Made by a program: the position numbers and the translations under genes. A DNA stretch of 64,000 nt from Centroberyx gerrardi (lineage: Eukaryota > Chordata > Actinopteri > Beryciformes > Berycidae), in assembly GCF_048128805.1 (NCBI RefSeq), contig NC_136020.1, positions 14,280,239-14,344,238 on the forward strand, written 5' to 3'. Under the pieces are notes generated by a model. The model was not told the origin of the DNA. It did not search any database and saw only the letters and a program-made list of their open reading frames with translations. Positions 48,397 to 62,087 of this stretch are shown piece by piece (the first letter of the stretch is position 1; each line of letters opens with the position of its first letter).

Positions 48397-50320
48397 CAGA
48401 GTGAGAGACAGGGAGAGAGAGAGAAAGAGAGAGAGAGAGACAGACAGAGCAAAAATGTCAATCAAGGTCTAGTTTCAAGCTACTAAAGAAACAGTGAAGT
48501 TAAAATGAATGGAATCTGTAAACAGACAGAAAGATGAGGAATTTATTCAGACGCTCAAGCGCTATGTGGGGAATTCAAATTGATCGCTTAATCTACTGTA
48601 CAGTTTTCATAACAAAGTGCCAATTAAAGGCTCACAAGATATAAATGGAACGGTGAAAAGTGGAAAATGTGAACAATCCATGGCCAGCTTGTCCATCATC
48701 TCATTAAGAGACACAAAGCTGCCAAGACATGTTGAGTCTGAGTCTGAATCAAGCCCTAACTAAATAACTACAAACATCAACTCAAATTCACCAGTTTTTC
48801 ATCGTTTCAAGGATGACAAGGTAAATAAATCTTTAACTTTATGTGTTGAGAATGTTTCGATGCATGAACGCTTGTAGCGTGTGATTTAATCCAAATGGCC
48901 CACTCACAGTCTTCTCCGGAGTATCCCACTACCGCTTCAGGCTCCGGGCCGCTGCCGTAATCGTTCACAGCTTGAACTTTGACCTCGTAGGGCACGAAGG
49001 TGGGCGTTCCAGACACCACAAACTGGGTGACGTTGGACACGGTCTCCGAGGACCAATCCTGATCCACGTCCTTCTGCCTCCACTGGACCTTATACTGCAG
49101 ACCCGGCCCGTTGGACTGAAATCCTGTCAGTGGCTGTACAGGCGGAGATTTTTTTTTAAAATTTAGTCTGTTGTAGATCGGCACCCTTTGGTTTATAACT
49201 GGTCCTATTTGTATGGAAGTATGAACAAAACCTAAAGCAAAACATGCCATTGTGTGCCAGTATCAGGGTGGCATAGTACATTTATAAAGAGGAAAAAATG
49301 TATTGGAATATTCTGACTACTACGGCAGTAAGGTTGTATAGACAGCAAAGGACTTTTGATTAAAGATTCAAGAAAATTCTTAAAACAAGTCGATTCGTAT
49401 TAAACACAAATGAAATTATCTCACCCTACTGGCAGTTTTTTCACTTATTTTTGAGAAAAATGAAATTTTAATACTCAAACCTAGATCTGCCTTGTTAAGA
49501 TTGATATTTCTTGCTGCGTTCACTGCTGTGCAAAGTAAGGTTGTGCAAACAGACTAGGATGTTTGATTGAGTGGATGTTTTGGCAGCTTCAAAAGGGCTG
49601 GAGTCAGCCCACTGGACTGGAAACCTGTCAGTTCCTGTAAGCGATGCAGAGAGGCTGTCTGCTCAGCCAGTTAAACTATTATGACTTGCTGGGGGTGAAC
49701 TAGAGATGTGTCAGCTCGTATGCGGGGGGAAATTGGGGTTGTGTTCAGAAAAGAGAAACATTTTGACTTTTGTTACATAGGGTACGAACTGCAGTGGAAG
49801 AAATGTAAGAGTGAAAATGTAAGAAACAGTGGAGAATTTGGCAAAATGAGGAATACCTAAATTTACTATAATTCACTAGAAATTATCCCAAAAAAAGAAT
49901 GTATAAACATGATTATTCTAATCATAGGCTTCACTTTCACCACTATTACACTGTAGTGTGTAGATAGTTAGAAAATTCAATATTAAATCAGCAGCCAAAA
50001 GCTTCCCATACAAGACAAAATCTAATCAAATGGGCGTCTGTGGTCTAATTGGCGTCTATTTGGGGGTTCGTGACCTGAAAGTGTTTGGAGAACCTCTGAC
50101 GTACGCCGCACACTTACATTAAAATGACACAGGAATTAGACTCAGCCCACAGCATCTTACCCAATAATCTCCGATCTAACAACCAAAGAAAGCTTACCAT
50201 CCAGGTGATGATCAGGTTGCTGTGCTCCGTTCCAACTCCCTGAACATCTGATGGATTTTCATCAGGAGCTGGGGAAACCAAAGAAAGTAGAGAATCAATC
50301 ACCACTGCAATAACATCTGC

Positions 50321-50370
<50 letters not shown>

Positions 50371-53279
50371 TGATCTATCTATCTATATCTAGCTATCTAG
50401 CTATCTATCCACATATCCACATCTGATACAATTATGTTTCTGCATAGATATTACATTTTGAAACATCACCCATTCTGACGCACAGTACCTGGACCCGTAG
50501 GTCCTGTACACTATTATTATACTCATTATATAACAATGGGAAACAACCTTGAAGAAAAATCTCTGACCAAAACATCACTGCAGAACCATTCAGAGGTTAC
50601 TGACTATACTAAAAATATGGTGTTTTTTCTTTGTACTTTACCATTTTATTCCCATTTTTCATATTCATTTTTCATATTTTGACTTCCTTTTTTATTGGAT
50701 GGTGATGGTGATGGTGTCCATTACCTGCAGGAGTGGTCCTGTACTGGCGTGAGGGCTGGCTGGGCCGGCTGTAGCCCACGTGGTTGAGGGCCAGCACTCT
50801 GAAGGAGTAGTAGACGAACGGAGAGAGGCTGAGGTGTGCCGTGGTGCTGGCGCCTTCGACCTCCGTCAGGTTGATCCAGACCCCCGGCTGGTGGAGCAGG
50901 TCCTCGTACTGGATCAAGAACTCTGGGGAAAACCACAAGAGAGAAGATTCAAGAATCAAGATTCAAAATTCAGTACTTTATTGCCGCGTCGACAGAGCTG
51001 ATTGGAAGTTACCTCATTGAAGCTCAAGTTGCAAAGTAAAATTGGGTTTTGGGACTGTTATGTCAAAATTCGTTTTTGTTGTTGTTCTGATGATGAACTG
51101 ATGCCATAGAAGAACCATTTCTGGCTCCACAAAGAACCATTTCTGTACTCCTTTGCTTAGGCACCTGCATTGTGTTTTTGTTTGTCTGCCCTTATATAGC
51201 CTCATTTTCAATTGCACAATATATAATATGGAGGGGTTTGTTTATTTTTTCCACATTTATGCCATCACCCACCATCCAATAACTCAGAATTAAAGAACCA
51301 TATATGGTTCTTTGGGATATTAAAAGGTTCTTGAAAGGTTCTTTGTGGAACCAGAAATGGTTCTTCTATGGCATCACTCTGAAGAACCATTTTCTGTTTC
51401 AGTTTGCACCTTTATTTTTCTGTATATAGTATATAATGTCAGGTTTAGCAGCTGATAGATCTACTGTATATACATTTTGAAGGAATGGCTGTCAAATAGA
51501 TGGTACAACAGTAAACTTTACATACTCTGTGTGGGACTGTTGTGTTCGTCTCCAGGGATCCAGGTGAGCTGGACGCTCCTCTCTCGCTGGTCCGTCAGCT
51601 CCAGGTCGGCTGGGGGTTCCGGTTCCTCTGCAAACACAGTGAGATGTTCAGGACCTCCGAATGTGGAAAATTATGTTCTCTGCTGTCGATTACATCTACA
51701 GCTGCAGCTACATCATTGGAATTTTTGATACTGATACTGGTTATGATACTTGAAATTCAAGACCAATTCTGGAACTTTTTTTCAATACCTTTCTTTGCTG
51801 AGTGAAAACACGTTTCACAGAGCATAACTTTTGAGCATAAGATTTGCTTTTCTAGACAGGATCTGACAATACTAAATGGATTTTTGCCATAAAAATGCCC
51901 ATACTGTAAGTTAGTTAAAAACCTGAGATCCCATTGTAAAAATCAAACATTTTGGAGCATAATGACACCTTCTGATGCCTTAAAATTGATATCAATAAAA
52001 CAACTATGTAGTTGTTTTTATACCCAGCCTTAGCTATATCCACACACAACCTCTCCACAGACAAAGTGGAGAGGTTGGCGTGCAAGCCTTTTGCCAAATC
52101 TGAGGGCAGTTTGATATGACAATGAAAGAAATTGAGTTCACAATGCTATATATCCATTTTGGAAAAAAAAAAAAAAGAAAAAAAAATCAGTACCTGATGT
52201 TTATCCTAGAGGAGCCAGTTTGTAAAACTGTTATCATTTTGTCAAGCAAATACGTAAGTTACCTACTATCCATCAAAAAGCACAATAAGCACAATTTTGT
52301 AAGAGGAGCTGTCATATTTTTCAAATGTTGTATATTTTACATTTAAACAAAACTCTTCAAACTGTAAAATAGACAAAATATATCAAAGAAAACTGAATGA
52401 ATGAACTGAAAGACACACTAGGCAATATCAGAAAAATACATCTAAAATAAATATTAAAATGGAACAGAAGCTGATGGCTGGGTGAAGATGGCGGATGCTA
52501 CATGATGCTATGCTGAGGCCAATGTTTGTTTACCGTAGACAATAGCCGGAGTAGGAGTAGCCTCTGAGACAGCGAGAAGCAAGAGTAAAGTACAAGAAGA
52601 AGTTAGATGTTAGTGACAGAGATATTTTAGAGACAGAAGAAAAGCAGGAAAATTACAGTGGTCATGTAATGCTAAATGCTAAATTAGAATTGAGACCAAC
52701 TGTTGCTAGTAAAATAAGTTTTAAAGTGAAAATACTATCAGGGTTTCAATATACTGAGAGGAAGAACAGGATTTTTAAACTGACAGCACTGAATGAGAAT
52801 AAAACTTATCAGCAGAATAGATGAGAAAGGGACTAATTTGGTCATTTGGTCTTGTTTTGAGTCTTAAATTCCTATTTTTCTTAAAACCAGTGAAAATTAT
52901 TGCCAATAGAGTGAGATAATTTACCTTGTTTCACTATAGTTCAATTAAATTTCTTTAAACAAGTGACAATATCTTCACTTTAAAGGTTTTCCACACTCAC
53001 AGTCTCTAACCTGTGGCATCTGGCTGAGCGCAAAAACCCCCTTTAATGTGAATTCAGGATGCGAACGTACCCACGACAGTGAGCATGGCGCTGGCTGAGT
53101 CCTGGTCCAGCGTGGTGTTCATGATGCAGGTGTAGGTTCCCTCATCTTCACTCGTCACGTCTTTGATGGTCAGACTGTCTGTGTCCACCACAAACCTGAT
53201 GACAGAGGAGAGAACCACACATCACCGAGAGGGATGGAGGAAACATACATACTAAAACTAGTATCATATCATTAAGTAT

Positions 53280-53311
<32 letters not shown>

Positions 53312-56300
53312 GCTACTACTACTACTACTACTACTATTACTACTACTACTACTACGACTACACTAATACTAACATATCATAATACTGAGACTAGTTGTCA
53401 TCTCCAAATATAATTTTGGTGAGCCATATTCTCCTGTTTTTCTTGTAATCAGTGTGAGAATGAAGTTTTGCTTAATCTGCATCACTGAATCTGATTTTTT
53501 AATGTAGCAGTGGACTGATAATATTAATTCGATTTTTGTGTCTTTTATGGTAAAATATTTTATATAAACCCCTTGTTTTGTCATCTCACCCACACAAACT
53601 TGTATTTTCTCTCATTTTTCCGATGTTATATCATTGTGTTTCATCACTGTGTTTTGTGTAAATAACAAATACTCTGAACTAAACTCAGCTAAACTCTGAA
53701 TAACAACATGAGTCCGGTCCAAAGGCCTTTCGCAGTACCGCACCTCTCGTCGTCAGGCAGCTCTCCGTTGTCTTTCAGCCAGGTCGTCGTGGGAACGAGG
53801 GACGGGTCGTGTTTGACTTTACACTCAAACACAGCGTTCCTGTTCCTCTGCACCACCTTGTACTCAGGCTGCTTCAGGATGCGGGTGGGCTCTGGAACGC
53901 AGAGACAGGAGAAAATGAGAGAGAGATGATATTAATAGCTGAAAATTATAGTGACACTTTAATTAAATTGTACAGCTAGAGATGGCAGCGTGGCCTAGTG
54001 ATTAGAGAGGCCTAAAATATAATCTGTTATGATAGTGTATGAGCCACTAGAAGATCTTATAACAGGCTAACAGTGTGTTATTTCCGCTCATGAGGCAAAT
54101 TAGTAACTGACCCATCGAGGCTGTATTTTAGTCACATTATTAACACAGGTCATCATGAACTATGATGTGTTTTAATAAGAACAGTTTTACGTCACTATGA
54201 ATAAGCTCACAGTTTATCATAGATACAGTATATGCTTTAAGTAAAAAGTTATTTCATCATTATCTATGGTATGTCTGTACGCTACTGTAGGTGGCGATGG
54301 GAATTGCTTCACTACTGATACTGTGTCTGATACTTCAAATTCAATAACTTAAGATTCAATAACTTCACATACTTCAGATTCAATACCAGTTCTGAAAAGA
54401 TACTTTTTGGATACTTGTCTTTGGTGGATGAGACCACATGTCATTACGCAATACAGTTAGGATGTTTTTTGTTTTTTTTAACATTTGCATACAGAATGAT
54501 TTCTAAACAGAAATAGATGAACATCCATTGATTTCCCCAGTAAAAAAAAAAAATCTATAAAGACAAAAAACAAGAAGCGGTATTACTGGACCAACAGGTA
54601 TCATTTTTCGATACCCGGCTCTGACCTCATCCTTTCTACCCAGGAAGTGTCTGTCTCTCCATATCTGACCTTTAACCTCCAGGTAGACATGGTTCTCCTT
54701 GATCCCCAGGTTGTTGGTGGCGATGCAGGTGTATTTTCCGCTGTTTAGCGGCTGGGCCACATTGATCTCCAATGTACCGTTGTTATGGATCACATACGGG
54801 TCTCCGTCCTGTATGCTGGTCTGACTGTCTTTGAACCTGCATGGAAACAGCAAGCAAGTTGGATTTGTTGAAGGAAAAATCAATATGTTATCATGCATTT
54901 AATGGTCCAGAAATAAGGAAGGGGCATGGTACTAAAACTGCCAAGGATAGGGATATGATTTTCACTGGCGCCACTATGTCAATGTGCATAGAAAATAACC
55001 AAATTATTATGGAAAACATGGTATGATATGAAATTATTCTCTGACTGACAACATGCTTTTCACAACATAAAACTCTGATACAGAGAAAACTGATTCAAAG
55101 ACTGATCTCGATCTCACCATGTAATAACTGGTATTGGTGAGCCGAAGGAGGCACAGTCCAGTAAGGCAGGGCGGTTACTGATGACCTGGTACACGTTGTT
55201 GGATGGAGTGAGCACCCGCGGGGGCTCGGCTGTGGAAAAGAAGCACAGTATTATTTAAAATCAGGACAGGATACTCCCCAATATTGGCCACAGTGGCTCG
55301 TATGTCCAAAATTCCCCAACAACTTTCACTATTTTTTCCTGCCAAATATCATCATTAGAATAGAAATATCTACTTAACTTATTTATAAAACACAAATTAG
55401 GGTGAAATCTGATAAGCTGCTTCAATGGATGTTTTGCAACCTTAACTTCAACGCACCGAGAATGCTGACGAAAGCGTTAGCCATCAGGTAGCCAAACTCA
55501 TTGGAGGCGTTACACTGGTAGACGCCGCTGGATCCTGTCTGCACGCTGCTGAAAATCACAGTGTCCTGCTCCACCGCCCGGCTGGGGTCCTGGGGCGCGT
55601 CTGTCAAGGGATCACAGGCAAAATATATGGTCCAGATTATACACAAACCACCTGTACATGTATGTGTTTTTTCTCTGGTGTAGCATGGTGCTGCAGCAAT
55701 GAAAAAAAACCCAAAACACTAGTAAGGTTTTTCCACTGCATCAGTAGTGTTCATTTCTGTGTACTAACTCTACTTATACTTATGTTACGGTATCAGAAAC
55801 GATACAGTATAATAAAGTTTATAATAAAGTTTATTTGTATAGCACTTATCAAAAACAGAGTTACAAAGTGCTTCACATAAAAGTGAAAAGAACATAGCAG
55901 CAATAAAATCAGTAGACAGAATAAAACAAAGCCTGACATGCATTTAAATGAAAGTGCAATGAAAAATAAAACAATAAGGGAATAAAACGGAATAATAGTA
56001 TATATGTAGATTTGGTGTGTAGAAACCAAAACATATATAGGATATTATATAGTTCAGTGAGAAGAGCATGACAAAAGCACAAAAGGTCTGCTTCTCTCGT
56101 GCCCTTTGGGATCCGACCCATAACCAGGCTGAGGGAAAGCAGAGTCTCGTTTTACTCACTCTCTATGGGGACTCCATTGACGGACCAGCTAATTATCGGT
56201 TTGGGTTCTCCGCTGACCCGGCAGATCAGGACGCCGGTCTCATTGGGGGCGAGGATCAGGTTCCTGGGGGCGCTGATCCAGAATGGAGCCGCTACGGAGG

Positions 56301-59300
56301 ATGGACAGGGACAAAGAAATCAAGATCATGGAGGAAAGACGGCAAATAACAGCCATTAAAAAATCTCTACCTAGCATTTCTTTATTATACATGATCTATT
56401 TGAGGGACACAGACATGTTTGTTACATCTATTTTCAGGTCATTGTATTAAGCTGCTCTGAATAAAAGTGTCAGCTAAATTCCTAAACTGCAAAATCAACA
56501 TATTAATGATCGATTCTGATGTAAAGATCCTTGAAATGAATAATACACAATCTGCCACCAGAGAGACAGACTCCAAATATGTTAAAATAGAGTAAAATAA
56601 TCACGGATGAGTGAAACAAGACGTCAGATGAGTGAACCACAGACCTTTGACAGTGACCTTGATGATGTGGTATGCACTGCCCAGGCTGTTCTTGGCCGTA
56701 CAGCGGTAATCCCCGGCATCCGCCTCCGTCACTTCAACGATCTTCAGCGTCTTCTGGAAGTTGTGGAGGGACATCCTGCCGCTCGGCATTTCTCCACTCT
56801 CCTTCAGCCAGGAGATCTCTGGAGTGGGCCTGGCATGGGAACAGGCAACAGAATTTAAAGTGGGTGTATGCGTGTGTGTGTGTGTTATTTATGCATTTTG
56901 TTGTTGTTTTTTTTCTTGTTATTTTTGATGTCATTCGATTGAAGTCTTCGTCATCTATCTTTATTTTATTTTCTACCACAGTTCAGTCGTCACAATGCTC
57001 TGGTCTTCAAAAACCAAATTCAGGTCAGTCACTCCTCTATATCTGGGTGCTATCAAACTTAATCAGTGTGGTAAAAATCATTTTCTACAAATTAAGTCTG
57101 TTCTTTAATGCACAATATTTAATAGTAATATAAGAAAGTATAAGTTGTATTACTGTGAAATTTTTACTTTAATTTAGCCATAAATCTTTCATCTAGGCTG
57201 CAATTTTTCACTACTAACTACTGTAATCCTCTTCTTGTATGCAAATGAATTTTGATAATGCCATATCATTACTTCAGCAATTAGTTTGCATGAACTGCTG
57301 TGACACAGTGATGTGCGGTGATATATATCTAGCTAATTACTCTTACATTTTTGGCTCTTACACTCTGGCATTTTCTAAACGCAGATTGTTGTATAAATAG
57401 CACTTCTATGTATGTAATATCCTATAATCTCTGCTTGTCTCGGTTCAGTTGCTAACGTCAACTACAAAAAAAACATTACTGTATTTTGTATAAAAGAGAT
57501 TAAGGTATCAACTAGGAACCCAGAAAGATGAAATCACATTCAACCGCTAAATAATTAGGTCTGTAAGTCATCATCAGAAATTGCAGCATTGGTTTTATCA
57601 CTTCTTTCCTCTCCTTGTCAGTGTTTTAATATGTGTAATATGTGCAAATAAACTGATCTACATGCTGATAGGAGTTAGCTGGTTACTTACAGGCCCTCGG
57701 CGATGCACTCCAGCTCCAGAGTCTCCCCTCTCAGAACCATCTTGGTGCTGCTGGAGCCCAGAGGCGCCATGAAACCGGGCCGGCGCTCTCCCGCCGGGCT
57801 GTCTGAACACACGGGGACACGAGGCCAAATCAGAGCCAGACCACAACACTCGACTCAGGGGCTTTTAGAGGAGAAACCTACAGTGGCACGCCCTGTGGGA
57901 CCTACGTAGTATTTAAGTCTGGAGAGAAGCTAGCTAGATCAGAGCTCCATTCACATTGACATGAGGGACAGAGGTAGAGAAAAATCTCTCTAATCTTTCT
58001 AGTGAATAGTCCTGAATGAAGAGCATAAAAAACACCTGGATGTGTATAAAGGATTTGTCACAGTGGACACAATGGATAGAAAATGAGTGAATATGACGAT
58101 GCAACACAATGTGATAGCAAATTCCCTGTTTTACCCCATCACATATGAACAGTATCTGAGAGAGCAAGAGCGATCTCCCTGAGAGGGCTAGCCGTCGGTC
58201 TGTTGCTATGACAACACAGGGTTCTTTGCTGAGAACACCCCCCACCCCCCTCTTCCCCCTTCCAGAAGTTCCTCTTGGAAGGTTCTAGCATTCCGTCACC
58301 GATTACACCTCAGCTATTTTTTAACCGAAAAGGTCAAGGGAGTCTGAGCCAAGTGGAAACAGATAATGAAGTGGGAGTGGGATGGGAGGCAGAGATTGGC
58401 TGTGTGGAGTGCAGCTTGTGTAAAGTAAAGATCCTTCAATGAGTCTTTTTTTTTTTTAAAGGGTCAGAGTGACAGAATAAAAAAAAAAGAGCATGGAAGG
58501 ATCTAGAAAGATGGATGAAGACCGATGCCTTTATGTCGGAGTGAAGCTCTGAGGCATGCTTCATGTCTGGCCATCTTGGGGAAACAGATTGATGTGTGCT
58601 AGATGGAGTAGATCATGAGATCATAGTGAATTCATACTTGAATTATGCATAATAAAGACAGCGTTGGTGTTGGCTGATATTTCATGTGTTACGCATGCTT
58701 TGAGGGTTGTTATGAGTTTGTTGAGTATGTTATGTTATGTTATGCAATCCACCATGTACATATTTTGATGTAAGTTAGAGGCAATTAATGGATGTTGTTG
58801 ATCAGATTTTGCTATGTAATGGATCATATATTATGATGTTAATATAATTACAGAGGATGGGGTTGAGGCTAAGTTAAGGGTAAGTGTGTATTTCAGGTAG
58901 GGTTAGACCAGGGAGTGAAGACGGGACTGGGTTCACACTGAGGGGGGCTGGATGGGGAGAAACCAGCAGCACTCACCACTATAGAAATCAGTGATATTGT
59001 ATAAAGCAGCCACAGTCTCATTCATTGCTTCCACTGTAATGTAACAGAAAATCATAAGCATGCAATCCTAGAGCTAGGTCAGGGAGATTCTGAGCTCAGG
59101 GAAGGAAGAAAACAAGAAAAACAGCAACAAAAAATCTGGAGATCATAAACAAGAATGACTGGCAAATGATAAGAAGAAAAGTTTAGAATCAATTACAAAA
59201 AATCTTAAGTCTAAAACTAAAATCAGAGCAATTGAAGAGTTTCTTGAGTTTCTTCTTACAATGATATTGATGTTTTTTTTCAACTGGTATTAACCATTTC

Positions 59301-62033
59301 AAAAAGTTAGATCTACTGTGATTGTTCAACATTAAAACAAAGCAAAATAAAATGATATATAGTAGAAGAGAACTTGAACTTGAACTTGAAGAGAACTCTT
59401 CAATTGGAGACAAGCAAGCAAGTGAAATTAAAACCCAGGCTGGAAGAACGGCAGGTGCAAGGCCTGTTCACACTGTCCGACTTACTGTCCAGCACGGTGA
59501 CGGAGATGGGCTGTTTCTGCTGGATGGTCTGCGTGTGGGGGAAGCGGGCGTAGCAGATGTAGTCACTCCTGGTGTCTTCTGGGAGAACGTTGGAGAAGTA
59601 CAAGTCTCCATTCAGCGCCTGGGACACTCGATCGTTCAGCGGCAGCCTCTGGAAGACTGGAGGATGAGGAGAGGAAGAGAATGAGAGAGAGAGAGACACA
59701 TACAGTAAGAGAAAGAGTGAGAGTAAAACCAAATTAATTAAGTGGGTGAAACATGGCATTAACAGCATCTGTAAATAAAATGTGTGCAGTCATGGCATTG
59801 TAATTGGATCTCCCAAATCTCACTTGAAAAGCAGAGACTGAAGTTTCAGCAGGAGCCATTCAGCCAAAGCACATTCATTAATTTAAATTGTTTATTTGGA
59901 TTACATTTATGGAAAAAGCAGTCTGTACCCTTCACAGGGTCAGTAAATGTAGACTAACAGTCAATAATCCATATCCAAAATGTAGCTACAAAGATGCAGA
60001 AGCATGGGCAAAAGGTGTCAGCATACTGTATATGCTGAATGCATATTTATTGAGTGTAGTCTTATGTTTATAGTATGTCTGATTCTGCTGCAGAGAGACA
60101 GTTTAAACAGTTTAAAACTCACTGTTATCCATCCAGAATATGACGGGAGGGGGCAGGCCGGCGGGGGGCCGACACGGCAGCACCAGGGAGACCCCCATCT
60201 GCACCACGATGGCCTCATTTCTCTCCTTGGACCACAAGGGGGACCCTGCGAGTCACACAAACATCAAACAAAAGGTATTGTAGGCCAACCACAACTAAAT
60301 ATAGATCAAATAAATTAATATATTTGTAAAAATGCTTTGATGAGGCTGAGCACGGTGCAAATTTGAAGTGTGCCAGTGGAAGCTGGGAACACAATTCTAG
60401 GGATCAGTTCTGTTTTTTGTTGTTGTTCCATCTGTTCTTGTTCTTTTTTACATCGGCAGTATTTGAAGGGTTAGGGTTAGGGTTGTGGTTAGTGAAGTTA
60501 AATTCCAAAATTTACTTTACAACATCAAAAAAAAGTGATTGACAACACAAAATTAAACCAAATCATGGTGCTTTTGGAGGGACAGTAGGTAATGTCCAAG
60601 CCCTCGTTTGATAAAATGATTGAAATGACACTTTTACAGACTGCACCATCTACTTAACTGTATTTAAATGAACTTTATGAACTTTATGTAATGGCTTTTC
60701 CCCCCAGACAATGGATGGATAGCATTTTGAAAACTAACTCCTAACTCATTTCATAGCATAGTCCAAAGTTTAGGCATTCATTTATTCATTAAAAACTCTT
60801 TATAGTGCAAAAAAAACTTGGAAAACATTGGAAGAAACATTATTTAGTAAAAAAATAAGAAACACTAATGTTAATGATAATGATGTGAGCTCTTACTGGA
60901 CTGTCGGATGACAATGTTGTTGGATACGGCAGTGCCATGCTCATTGTGAGCGGTACACTGGTATGTTCCCTCATAGGCCTCTGCCTTTTCCCCGCTGATG
61001 TCGATGACCAGAGTCCCTGAACCGGGCTTCATCAGGACCTTGGAGTCTTTCTCCACATCAAAGTGGGTCCCGTTTCTCGTCCATGAGAAGCTAGGATCAA
61101 CAAGAACAATAGTATCAGTAGTATCATCGCTGTGTTTTCCAGGCTAGTTTCTTTCAAATTTGGCAGTAAACCAACTGAGAGCATTTCAAGCAGAAGGCAA
61201 AAGTGTTGTGACAGGAAAAAAACACACAAAAGGATAGAAATGACAAAGTATAGTCCATTTGTTCAAACCATCAAGATTCATTCTGGTCTATTCATCCAGA
61301 TTCATTTGTATTTCATAGCAGGGAGTTTGGCTGATTCCAACTCATTTGATTCAGAAGCTGGTAGCAAATCTACACTGTGGCTAATGCACTCTGCCAGGTG
61401 TGCAGCTAAGCGTTTCTCAAGCGATCGGTCTCCATGCCAACAGTTGCCATGGTGACTCATATTTCCACTGCTCCAGGTTAAGTTGCCCTCAGGCACAGCT
61501 CTATAATCGGCCTTAGCCACGCCAAATCGTGACTGTAAATTGATATATAGGACCATGAAACTGAACAGCAATCGGTTTCCTATTCTTGGTTAGTGAAATT
61601 CTCAGGTAGTTAAGAATTTGTAGCTCCATTAAACCCCATCAAAGATGATCAAAAATCAATTGTTCATGTACACGTTTGACACATCTTTATGACCAATAGA
61701 CTTAAGCAGCTGATTTAACTGGTTAGGATCGTCAAACAGAGAAGAGGATGTAATTAGTGAAATCGGCTGGTTTAGTTGGAATGGAAACCTGCAGACTCTT
61801 GGCGCTCCATGGCACCTGGCTGCCCATGCCTGATGTCTAAGCATGGATGGGACAACATATGACAACAGTGACACGGGACAACAGTGAGTTTCTGACCTGG
61901 GGTGAGGCTTCCCCTTGGCCTCACAGTGGATGACGATGTTCTCCCGCGGGTCAAAGATGTAATCTTTTGGGGACTGTAGCGTTATAGTGGGGGGCTGCGG
62001 CACTGGAGAAACACAGATGGAAGGTTAATTCAG

Positions 62034-62087
<54 letters not shown>

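Noticed and set aside
59640..59656. An alternative acceptor (TCTTCCAG) inside nrcam exon c5
   Set aside because: Using it would start the exon at AGGCTGCCG and break phase 1. The AG 8 bases upstream restores the NrCAM reading F-Q-R-L-P.
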